Shown one piece after another: positions 1 through 7,141 of a DNA stretch of 64,000 nt (its first letter is position 1; each line of letters begins with the position of its first letter). This DNA comes from Salinivenus iranica (GTDB lineage Bacteria; Bacteroidota; Rhodothermia; Rhodothermales; Salinibacteraceae). The DNA lies in assembly GCA_002894665.1 (NCBI GenBank), contig NCRB01000008.1:1-64000 (forward strand). The letters are read 5' to 3'. The notes under the pieces are model-generated. The model had not been told where the DNA came from, ran no database searches, and saw nothing but the letters and a program-made list of their open reading frames with translations. The translations under genes and the position numbers were made by a program.

Positions 1-37
1 CCCTTTTCGCCCGCCGTCGACCCGCTGTCCCCACCCC

Positions 38-583
38 ATGCTTGAAACGCTCCGATCCGTCGTCAGCATCCTCTCCTATTTTGTGCTCCCCGCCCTCCTC
101 GTGGGCTTTCCGCTCTACGGCCTGATCAAGGGCGTACGGGTCTACGAGGTGTTCGTGGAGGGGGCGAAGGAGGGATTCGACGTAGCAGTGACGATTATTC
201 CCTACCTCATCGCCATCCTATTCGCCATCGGGATGTTTCGGGCCTCTGGCGCCATGGACTTTCTGGTGAACGCGCTCGATCCGGTGCTGGGCGCCATCGG
301 GGTGCCCGCGGAGGTGTTGCCCATGGGAATCGTACGCCCGCTCACGGGCTCCGGCTCGGCGGGCCTCGTGGCCGACATGATCAACCAGTACGGGGAGGAC
401 TCGCTGGTCGTGAAAATGGTGGCCACGATGTTCGGCTCCACCGAGACAACCTTCTACGTGATCGCCGTCTACTTCGGGGCCGTCAACATCCGCGACACGC
501 GCCACGCCGTGCCCGCCGGCCTCTTTGCCGATTTCGTGGGCTTTCTGGCCTCGGTCTACGTGGTGCAGCTGCTGTTCGGTTAA
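38..583 (+). CDS. SpmB-like nucleoside-recognition/Gate-domain membrane protein
   Basis: A 181-residue, very hydrophobic protein with about four to five membrane segments. The central sequence (MGIVRPLTGSGSAG, then MFGSTETTFYVIAVYFG) is the hallmark of the spore maturation protein B / nucleoside-recognition (Gate) family. In non-sporulating bacteria SpmA and SpmB form an inner-membrane pair of unknown substrate. An SpmA partner would be expected just upstream, outside the window. The stop overlaps the stop of the convergent peptidase gene by a few bases. The ATG at 38 is the first start that gives a complete first membrane helix. The family call is firm; the transport role is unproven. Confidence 0.85.
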   Translation: MLETLRSVVSILSYFVLPALLVGFPLYGLIKGVRVYEVFVEGAKEGFDVAVTIIPYLIAILFAIGMFRASGAMDFLVNALDPVLGAIGVPAEVLPMGIVRPLTGSGSAGLVADMINQYGEDSLVVKMVATMFGSTETTFYVIAVYFGAVNIRDTRHAVPAGLFADFVGFLASVYVVQLLFG

Positions 584-2070
584 CGTCCCGCCGCCTGCCC
601 CCCGGGCAGCGCCTCGGCGTTCTGGATCAGACGCATGTAGTAGCGCACGACGGTTTTGTAGTCGTCTACAGCAATTCGCTCGTCGACGCCGTGAATGCGG
701 CCGCGGTCGTCGGGAGTCAGGGTGTAGGGAATGTGCCGGTAGACGTGATCGGTGGCGTCGGCGTAGTACCGGCTGTCGGTGGCGCCGGGCACCAGGTACG
801 GGGCGACCACGACGGAGTCGGAGGTGACCTGCCGAATGGTGCGTTGCAGCAGGCGGAACGTCGAGTCCTGTGTTGCCGACACCGCGGTGGGCGGGCTCGT
901 CTGTCCCGCCTCCACCGACACGGGCAGATCGCCGATGGCCGACTGGATGTGCTCCCGCACTCGGTCAATGGAATGGCTCGGAAGAATGCGGTAGTTGATC
1001 GTGGCGCGGGCCGAGGTCGGAATTACGTTATCCTTGACGCCTGCGTCCAGCCGCGTGGGCACCTGCACCGTCCGAATCGCGGCTCGGGTGGCGGCCTCCT
1101 GATTCAGCGCCCACCGGAGGCCCCAGGCGGTGAGCCACCGGTTCGCCAGGGCCGTCCGCATCGGCAGACTCATCTCCGGGGCCACGTAGTCGAGCGTCTG
1201 TCCCATCACCCCGTCGAGCCGGGCCGGCAGCGGATCGGCCCGCAGGCGCCCCAGGGCTTCATTTAGGCTCTCAATGCTGGTCTGGGTCGGGGGTGCCGAC
1301 GAATGCCCCCCGTCGCCCGTGGCCGTAAGCTCCACGCTCAGATACCCTTTCTCCGCGATGCCGACCACGGCGAGGGGGCGGTCGAGACCGGGCAGGGCCC
1401 CCTCCGTGAGTGCGCCTCCCTCGTCCACCACCAGTGCGGGCGCCAGGCCCTGATCTAGAATGCGGTCGGCGAGCGCCTTAGCGCCGCGCCGTCCCCCTAC
1501 CTCCTCGTCGTGCCCGACGGCGATGTGGACGGGCCGGTCGGGGCGCACGCCCTGCGCCAGGAGCGTAGACACGGCCTCCAAAATCCCGACCGCACTGGAC
1601 TTGTCATCGAGCGCACCGCGCCCCCACACATAGCCGTCGGCCACCGTGCCGCCGAACGGCGGGTGCGTCCAGGCCGAGTCGGACTCGATGGGCACCACAT
1701 CTACGTGCGCCATCAGGACGACCGGCGCCCGGGTTGGATTTGTCCCGGACCACGTATACAGGCGGCTCAGGCCGTTGACGTGCGTGGTATCGAGCGTTTC
1801 GTGAACCTCCGGGAAGGCCCGCTCTAAATCGGCGTAGAGGGCGCGGTAGGCGGCGCTGTCCAGTGCCGACGGGTCCCGCTGCGTGACGGTGGGATGCCGC
1901 AGGGCCGAGGCCAATCGGTCCACCGCCCCGGAATCAACCGCCGCGAGGGCCGGCTCTCCGGACGCCACCTGCCGGCTGTCAAGACTCAGTGTGCGGGCGA
2001 GAACGACCCCGACAAGCAGGAGCAACAGGCCCCCAATCCCAAGGGCGCCCCAGCGAACCATTCGGTACAT
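580..2070 (-). CDS. Membrane-anchored M20 family metallopeptidase (carboxypeptidase S / PM20D1-like)
   Basis: A zinc aminoacylase/carboxypeptidase of family M20. The chosen start gives MYRMVRWGALGIG followed by one N-terminal membrane helix, so the catalytic part should face the periplasm. The metal site is visible: H122-x-D124 in LMAHVDVVP, then GRGALDDK, then the catalytic pair in GHDEEVGG, then VVDEGG. A dimerisation domain follows (GHSSAPP). The length of nearly 500 residues matches the eukaryote-like carboxypeptidase S branch. The frame stays open up to 2175, but that stretch lacks family similarity and reduces the gap to the divergent dehydrogenase at 2211. Met at 2061 is an equally possible start. 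Substrate unknown, probably small peptides or N-acyl amino acids. Confidence 0.88.
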   Translation of the reverse strand: MYRMVRWGALGIGGLLLLLVGVVLARTLSLDSRQVASGEPALAAVDSGAVDRLASALRHPTVTQRDPSALDSAAYRALYADLERAFPEVHETLDTTHVNGLSRLYTWSGTNPTRAPVVLMAHVDVVPIESDSAWTHPPFGGTVADGYVWGRGALDDKSSAVGILEAVSTLLAQGVRPDRPVHIAVGHDEEVGGRRGAKALADRILDQGLAPALVVDEGGALTEGALPGLDRPLAVVGIAEKGYLSVELTATGDGGHSSAPPTQTSIESLNEALGRLRADPLPARLDGVMGQTLDYVAPEMSLPMRTALANRWLTAWGLRWALNQEAATRAAIRTVQVPTRLDAGVKDNVIPTSARATINYRILPSHSIDRVREHIQSAIGDLPVSVEAGQTSPPTAVSATQDSTFRLLQRTIRQVTSDSVVVAPYLVPGATDSRYYADATDHVYRHIPYTLTPDDRGRIHGVDERIAVDDYKTVVRYYMRLIQNAEALPGGQAAGR

Positions 2071-2210
2071 GCGGCGAAGACAATCATCGAAAGCAAACCG
2101 TCCGCGACGGGCCACGGAGCGGGTCCCTGCAGGTTCCGGCCCGCTGGTGAACGGCCCCTTCCCCGAGGCGTACAAACGGATCCTTTTCCGCTCCTCACGT
2201 CTCCACCGCC

Positions 2211-3920
2211 ATGCCGCCGAAGTTCACCCAGGAGCCGCCAGAACTGGGCAATCAGTACGACGACGATCGGGTGCTGCGGAGCTACCTCCGCCGCCACCTG
2301 CCCGACGAGGTGCACGAGGAGGTGACCCCCTCCCTGCGCACGATGGGCGAGCGAGCCGGCGGCGAGCTGTATGATCTCCAGCAATCCGACCTGCAAAAGG
2401 AGCCCGTCCTGACGCGTTGGGGCCCGTGGGGCGAACGGATCGACCACATCGAGGTCACCGACGTGTGGAAACGGGCCCGAACCATTGCGGCGGACGCGGG
2501 CGTGGTGGCCGCCGCCTACGAACAGACCCACGGGCGCTTTAGCCGCATCTACCAGATGGCGCTCGCCTACCTGTTCATCCCGTCGACGGACATGTACGGC
2601 TGCCCGCTCGCCATGACCGATGGGGCGGCCCGCACGCTCCTGGACGTGAATGGGGGCTCGCTGGCAGACGCGGCCGTGCCGCACCTCACCCACCGCGACC
2701 CCGAGGCGTTTTGGACCGCCGGGCAGTGGATGACGGAATTGGCCGGGGGGTCGGACGTGGGCCGCGCCCGCACCACCGCCCATCGGGAGGAGGACGGGAC
2801 GTGGCGATTGCGGGGTCGCAAGTGGTTCACCAGCGCCATCACCGCAAACATGGCCCTGGCCCTCGCCCGCCCCGACGGCAACCCCGACGGCGGCCGCGGC
2901 CTCGCGCTGTTCTACGTCCCCATCCGGGACGGAGACGAATTGTGCGCGGGCATCTCCGTGAATCGGCTCAAGAACAAGCTCGGCACGCGCAAGCTGCCCA
3001 CCGCGGAGCTGGAGCTGGACGGCGCTCGTGCCCACCTCGTCCCCGACGAACCGCGGAATGGCACCCGACACATCGCCCCGATGTTGAACGTGACCCGGAC
3101 CTGGAACGCCGTCACGGCGGCGGCCCTCATTCGGCGCGGCCTGGCCCTCGCCTGTGACTACGCCCAGAAGCGCACGGCCTTCGGACGCCCCCTCATCGAC
3201 CACCCGCTCCACCGGGACACGCTCGCCGACAGTCAGGCCGTCCTGGAGGGCACCCTGCACCTGGCCTTTCGTCCTGTCGAGTTGCTCGGGCGCACGGAAA
3301 CCGACACCGCCGACGCGTCCCACCAGGCCGTGCTGCGCCTCCTGACCCCCATCGCAAAACTCACGACGGCGAAGCGCGCCGTGGCGCAGACCAGCGAACT
3401 GCTGGAGGCGTTCGGCGGGGCCGGCTACGTCGAAGACACCGGGCTGCCCCCCCTCCTCCGCGATGCCCAGGTGCTGCCCATCTGGGAGGGAACGACCAAC
3501 GTGCTGGCGCTTGATCTCCTCCGCGCCCTCGACTCCCCCGCCGGGATCGGGCCGCTTCAATCGGAGGTCCAACGCTGCCTCGATCCGCTCCGAGCGCCCC
3601 TGCGCAGGATCGTGCAGCCCGCCCGCGACGCCTTCGACAGCGCCGTGGACTGGTGGAACGCACACACCGACGGTCCCACCGACGAGCACACGGCCGACGC
3701 CCGCCGGTTCGCTCTCACCCTGGGGGCGTGCCTGGAGGTGTTCTACACCGCCCGCCACGCCCAATGGGCCCTCGACACCCAGAACGACCCCCAGTCTGCC
3801 GCCGCAACCGAACGACTCGCCGCCCGTCGCCTAAACTGCCTCGACGCACGACCCCGACCCAGCACGCGGAACCTCGCCCAGGACACGAGTCTGATGGACG
3901 TAAGCAATTGGACGACATAG
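2211..3920 (+). CDS. Acyl-CoA dehydrogenase family protein, AidB-type
   Basis: A FAD-dependent acyl-CoA dehydrogenase-fold protein of 569 residues. The sequence MTELAGGSDVG corresponds to the MTE.GGSDV signature of the AidB/isovaleryl-CoA-like branch. LRGRKWFTSA is the middle beta-domain motif, and the C-terminal helical domain has FGGAGYVEDTGLPPLLRDA and LPIWEGTTNV, where AidB proteins carry WEGSGNV. An N-terminal region of about 150 residues precedes the motif, as in AidB. A further extension of about 120 residues follows the catalytic fold. It is divergent from the M20 peptidase and followed by a small unknown gene. Reaction and substrate cannot be told from sequence; AidB itself binds DNA and limits alkylation damage. 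Confidence 0.88.
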   Translation: MPPKFTQEPPELGNQYDDDRVLRSYLRRHLPDEVHEEVTPSLRTMGERAGGELYDLQQSDLQKEPVLTRWGPWGERIDHIEVTDVWKRARTIAADAGVVAAAYEQTHGRFSRIYQMALAYLFIPSTDMYGCPLAMTDGAARTLLDVNGGSLADAAVPHLTHRDPEAFWTAGQWMTELAGGSDVGRARTTAHREEDGTWRLRGRKWFTSAITANMALALARPDGNPDGGRGLALFYVPIRDGDELCAGISVNRLKNKLGTRKLPTAELELDGARAHLVPDEPRNGTRHIAPMLNVTRTWNAVTAAALIRRGLALACDYAQKRTAFGRPLIDHPLHRDTLADSQAVLEGTLHLAFRPVELLGRTETDTADASHQAVLRLLTPIAKLTTAKRAVAQTSELLEAFGGAGYVEDTGLPPLLRDAQVLPIWEGTTNVLALDLLRALDSPAGIGPLQSEVQRCLDPLRAPLRRIVQPARDAFDSAVDWWNAHTDGPTDEHTADARRFALTLGACLEVFYTARHAQWALDTQNDPQSAAATERLAARRLNCLDARPRPSTRNLAQDTSLMDVSNWTT

Positions 3921-4010
3921 ATGGACGTCTCATACGTTCATCTACTGTCTCTCCGCCCTGCCCTCCCCGAACCGCCTGTTTTTCCCTTTTCCAAACCAGC
4001 CCCTTTTTCC

Positions 4011-4340
4011 ATGCCCTCGCCCGGCGCACTGCTCGACGACCTTGTGGACCAGTACTGGACCACCGCCGCCCGCCACGCCTGGCGGCAATACAAGGATCGC
4101 GGCCGCGGCGCCATCGTGTTTACCGTCGACCCCTCCGCCCCCGACAACGAGCGGACGCCGCTCCGCTACCTCACGTTCACCGACGAGGCGGCCGCCGAGG
4201 ACGGGGCCTTTTCGAAACTGCACGAACTCGTGCGGTCGTACGACCCCGAACGCGAGGTCGTGGTGGCCGCCGTCCTGCCCGACGACCGAACAGTGTTCGA
4301 CGTCCATGCAGACACCCCGGCGCCCCCAGACGCGGTGTGA
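4011..4340 (+). CDS. Small acidic protein of unknown function
   Basis: A 109-residue soluble protein that I do not recognise. It starts MPSPGALLDDLVDQYW, has an aromatic helix (YWTTAARHAWRQY) and a beta-rich centre (GRGAIVFTVD, RYLTFTDEAA), and ends in a low-complexity Ala/Pro tail. The composition is acidic like its neighbours, which supports a real gene. The frame is open from 3921, but the extra 30 residues are Pro-rich and unstructured; ATG 4011 begins the folded-looking part. It follows the AidB-like dehydrogenase by 90 bases on the same strand and converges on the cation exchanger. Confidence 0.6.
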   Translation: MPSPGALLDDLVDQYWTTAARHAWRQYKDRGRGAIVFTVDPSAPDNERTPLRYLTFTDEAAAEDGAFSKLHELVRSYDPEREVVVAAVLPDDRTVFDVHADTPAPPDAV

Positions 4341-4365
4341 CGCAGAGACCGCGCTCCCCGTCGGG

Positions 4366-5307
4366 CTATCTCATCACCAAGTACCCCACGTAGCCCAGGT
4401 ACGAAAGCAGCAGGACCCCTCCCTCCATTCGGCTGAGCGTGTAGGAGGAGCGCAAAAACGGCACGGCCACCACAGCCAGCCCAAGCATGATCCCCAATTC
4501 CATCCAGCCGAGGGACGTGGTCGAGAGCGGATGAATCAGCACGGTCACCCCCAGGATGCCGAGGAGATTGAAAATGCTCGACCCAAGGGCATTCCCGACC
4601 GCAATGTCGCCCTGTCCCCGCCACGCCGCCACCACGGACGTTGCCAGCTCGGGCAGGCTCGTGCCCACCGCCACCACCGTTAGACCAATCAGGACCGGGC
4701 TCACCCCCAGGGCCGCCGCGACGTCGATCGCGCCCGTCACCAGAAGATGAGCCCCTCCGACGAGCCCCAGAATGCCGACCGCAATGAGCCCCCCATCCAG
4801 TACCCCCGAATGCTGGCTCGGGAGGCCCCCGTCGGCCCCCTCCTGCACACTGGGCCCCCCCCGTTCTGCCAGACGAAAGGAGTAATAGACGTACGCCACA
4901 ATGCCCGCCGTGAGCAGGAGTCCATCGGGTCGGCTCAAGCCGCCGTCCCACACGAGCCCGATGAACCCGAGAGAGACGACCACGAGGAGGGGAGCGTCCA
5001 TCCGTACGGCTTGCGCCTGCACCGCTATCGGGGCAATAAGCGCCGCAATGCCCAAAATCAGCGCGATGTTGGCGATGTTCGACCCAACCACGTTGCCCAG
5101 AGCCAGGCCCCCACTTCCCGAAACCGCCGCCTCGACACTCACCACGAGCTCCGGCAAGCTGGTTCCAATCGACACCACAGTGAGCCCGATCACCAGAGGC
5201 GAAAGCCCGAACCGACGCGAAAGAGAGGCCGCCCCCTGCACGAGCACCTCAGCCGCGATGGTCAACAAAAGAAGCCCGAGCGTGATGTATGCCAGGGAGT
5301 AGGTCAT
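4366..5307 (-). CDS. Calcium/sodium antiporter (CaxA/YrbG family)
   Basis: An inner-membrane cation exchanger of 313 residues built from two homologous halves in opposite topology. Each half carries the alpha-repeat that forms the ion site: TVVSIGTSLPELVVS in the first and TVVAVGTSLPELATS in the second. Each of these is followed by a (A/L)GN..GS(N/S)I.N motif (LALGNVVGSNIANI; AVGNALGSSIFNL). About ten membrane helices are visible, and length and repeat arrangement match the K+-independent Ca2+/Na+ exchanger family. It probably extrudes Ca2+ using the Na+ gradient, which would suit a halophile. It is transcribed alone, convergent with the small gene at 4011 and divergent from the zinc-ribbon gene across a long non-coding gap. 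Confidence 0.93.
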   Translation of the reverse strand: MTYSLAYITLGLLLLTIAAEVLVQGAASLSRRFGLSPLVIGLTVVSIGTSLPELVVSVEAAVSGSGGLALGNVVGSNIANIALILGIAALIAPIAVQAQAVRMDAPLLVVVSLGFIGLVWDGGLSRPDGLLLTAGIVAYVYYSFRLAERGGPSVQEGADGGLPSQHSGVLDGGLIAVGILGLVGGAHLLVTGAIDVAAALGVSPVLIGLTVVAVGTSLPELATSVVAAWRGQGDIAVGNALGSSIFNLLGILGVTVLIHPLSTTSLGWMELGIMLGLAVVAVPFLRSSYTLSRMEGGVLLLSYLGYVGYLVMR

Positions 5308-5843
5308 AGACGTCGAATTAACGAGTCATGAAAATCATCTGCCCAACGACAGACAGGCCGCTCGGATCCAATTTGAAACCGCCCCCGAGACAGCGATGCT
5401 TTGGCGTAGGCAGACCGAACCTACGGACGGGCGATGCGGCGTGAACAAGTCCGGGCGCGGCGACGGGACGAACCAAGCGGCGGTGGGGCAGGCACGCCCC
5501 GAGGGGATCCGCTGTCCGTCCCCGGGGCGCACTAAACGCAGCGCGGCCGTACAAAAGGGACACATTTGCCTTCCCTGCACTGGCGTCCGCGGTGCAAATG
5601 TATTTTAGCCGTTGAAAGTATTGCTGAATGGCCCTGGGGGTACGATTGTCGGAAACAGTAGCGGAACCCGTCGGGTGTGGAGTCAGACCCGTTTCCCCAG
5701 TCGTGCGACACACCAACCCACGGCCCTGCCCCCTTGACGCCCCTTCCCGGGAGAATACAGTTTGGTCTGCACATACAGACTCGAGTCGCGTACCGCGTCC
5801 GACATAAGCCACCCGCACTCCTCTTCTTAATTTTCAGCATCCA
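5308..5843. other. 536-base divergent non-coding region, possible structured RNA
   Basis: No open frame here looks like a protein: the frames lack acidic bias and recognisable motifs. The stretch holds several inverted repeats. CGTAGG/CCTACG around 5416-5436 encloses a 9-base loop, GCCCC/GGGGC arms surround 5497-5529, and an 8-base repeat lies at 5562-5601. It separates the exchanger from the zinc-ribbon gene, so it must hold both promoters. I searched by eye for SRP RNA, tmRNA and RNase P signatures and found none. A small RNA is possible but unproven. Confidence 0.35.
5562..5601. repeat. Perfect 8-base inverted repeat with nested stem
   Basis: ACATTTGC at 5562-5569 is matched by GCAAATGT at 5594-5601. 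The spacer contains GCAC/GTGC arms that could form a competing inner stem. The repeat sits at the boundary between the GC-rich part and an AT-richer part of the intergenic region. It could be an operator or the end of a small RNA. Confidence 0.4.
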
Positions 5844-6101
5844 ATGCCCCTTACCCACGATCAGCAAGTCGCCGTCTCGCAATATCTAAAAAACACGGCG
5901 AGCCCCCCACAATGTCCGGTCTGCGGCGCCTCCAACCTTCGGGTCCAGCCGGATCTCGTTCAGCTTCCGTCCCATGATGCGGCGGATGGTCATCGTCCCG
6001 TCGTGGAGGTCGAATGCCAGTACTGCGGCTATCTTCTGCACTTCTCACCGGGCGTGATGGGACTCGTGCTCGACGAAGAGTCGAAGGAGGACGCACCCTA
6101 A
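5844..6101 (+). CDS. Small zinc-ribbon protein
   Basis: An 85-residue protein with two paired cysteine knuckles, CPVC (about residue 25) and CQYC (about residue 58), the spacing expected of a rubredoxin-like zinc ribbon. Between them is a hydrophobic and His-containing strand region (LVQLPSHDAADGHRP). The C-terminus GVMGLVLDEESKEDAP is acidic. No catalytic domain is present. Such small ribbons often act in nucleic-acid or protein binding, but nothing here fixes a role. ATG 5844 is the only good start. The porin-like fragment follows 60 bases later on the same strand. Confidence 0.7.
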   Translation: MPLTHDQQVAVSQYLKNTASPPQCPVCGASNLRVQPDLVQLPSHDAADGHRPVVEVECQYCGYLLHFSPGVMGLVLDEESKEDAP

Positions 6102-6161
6102 AATCAGTCCGAAACACTCCCTCGGCGTCGTTTTTCTCTCCAGCTCCGCCCAACGTTGGCT

Positions 6162-6506
6162 ATGCCTCGTTCCTTGGGACTCTGTCGGACCGCTCCCCTC
6201 CTCCTACTCCTTCTGCTTCTCCCCGGCCCCGCCCTCGACCCGGACGCCCTGACGCGCGACGAGTATACTCCCTTCGGCTACTACCTGGCCGCGGGGGCCG
6301 ACGTGGCCTCGTCCCACCAGCTCCTGGCCCGGATCGACCGGTACGCCCCCGACGTCCCCGGCCAGACAGCGTCGGAGCATCAAGGGACGCTCGGCTACAA
6401 CTTCTTCGCCACGTCCGGCGTGCGGGTCCTCATCAATTACCAGGCCCCGACCACCGACCTAGCCGCCGGGGTCATCACCCTTCGCCTCCAGGCCGCCCTG
6501 CAGTAG
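6162..6506 (+). CDS. Short exported protein resembling the C-terminus of an outer-membrane porin
   Basis: A 114-residue protein that begins with a signal-like segment (MPRSLGLCRTAP then a run of leucines). The remainder reads like the last strands of a phosphate-selective porin O/P-type barrel: GYYLAAGADV, a strand ending in LLARIDRYAPD, GTLGYNFFATSG, VRVLINYQAP and a terminal TLRLQAALQ. A whole porin of that family is three to four times longer. This could be a remnant after internal deletion, a mini-barrel that must oligomerise, or a fortuitous resemblance. A TTG six bases upstream is in frame, but ATG 6162 is preferred. It converges on the exopolysaccharide operon. Confidence 0.5.
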   Translation: MPRSLGLCRTAPLLLLLLLLPGPALDPDALTRDEYTPFGYYLAAGADVASSHQLLARIDRYAPDVPGQTASEHQGTLGYNFFATSGVRVLINYQAPTTDLAAGVITLRLQAALQ

Positions 6507-6542
6507 CGGCGGTCCAGAGGGACGCAGGTACTCCCCCATCGG

Positions 6543-7055
6543 TTAATCGTTGAGTCGATCGATCAAAAGGTACGTGCTCACCAGCGACGCCAAGGTTCCG
6601 GTCACCTGTGAGATGTCACGCCACGTGAAGCGGCGCCGGGCGATGGTTTCAATCACCAGAATGTCGCCTTCCTGAATCTCGGGATAGGACAGCGTGCGGG
6701 AAAAGAGGTCATCCATACGCGCCTCAAAGAACGGGTCGCCCCGCCGGTTCTGATTTTCACGGTACAGCTTGAAGACCTGGTAGCTCCGAACGTCAGCGTT
6801 CCGGTTGTTGCCCGCAGTCCGCACTGCTACACTCAAGAACTCGAGGAGGTCGGTGCCCTGCTCCACGCTCCACACCCCGGTGTCAGCAGTTCCCCAGACA
6901 TAGACGGTCACTTTGGCGTACCCCGGTCGTCCGTAGGTTTTCACGGTGGGGCCCGTGACTAAGTCTTGGTCAAACTGTGCCGCGGTCTCCGCGGGCCAAG
7001 CCAAAAGAAGGAAAGACAAAAGAAGAGGAGCGGAGGCTCGTGTAAAGATCGACAT
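6543..7055 (-). CDS. Small SLBB-domain polysaccharide export protein
   Basis: A 170-residue exported protein: MSIFTRASAPLLLSFLLLAWPAE then AAQ is a clean signal peptide, and this sets the start at 7055 although the frame is open further. The mature part (TVKTYGRPGYAKVTVYVWG, WSVEQGTDLLEFLSVA, EIQEGDILVIE) resembles the SLBB beta-grasp domain of Wza-type outer-membrane export proteins. The usual N-terminal Poly_export domain is missing, as is a lipobox. The C-terminus has a hydrophobic helix (GTLASLVSTYLLIDRL). It is the last gene of the exopolysaccharide operon, 87 bases after the Wzc-type kinase. Probably it couples that kinase to an outer-membrane export pore. Confidence 0.72.
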   Translation of the reverse strand: MSIFTRASAPLLLSFLLLAWPAETAAQFDQDLVTGPTVKTYGRPGYAKVTVYVWGTADTGVWSVEQGTDLLEFLSVAVRTAGNNRNADVRSYQVFKLYRENQNRRGDPFFEARMDDLFSRTLSYPEIQEGDILVIETIARRRFTWRDISQVTGTLASLVSTYLLIDRLND

Positions 7056-7141
7056 GAGAGAACGGAAAAGAAGGGGATGAAGAACAAGGTCGGGCCTCGC
7101 GTTCGTCCGCGGCGCCCCGACCGGAAGCACACAAAGCGTCG

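Noticed and set aside
1986-3764. 592-codon open frame antisense to the AidB-like gene
   Set aside because: No family motif, while the plus strand carries clear dehydrogenase motifs.
5318-5818. Possible protein of 166 codons in the divergent gap
   Set aside because: No acidic bias, no motif, and crossing inverted repeats; treated as non-coding.
5308-5843. SRP RNA, tmRNA, RNase P RNA or 6S RNA in this gap
   Set aside because: I looked for the hallmark conserved segments of each and did not find them on either strand.
6156-6161. TTG start for the porin-like fragment
   Set aside because: An ATG two codons later gives an equally good signal peptide and is the more usual start.
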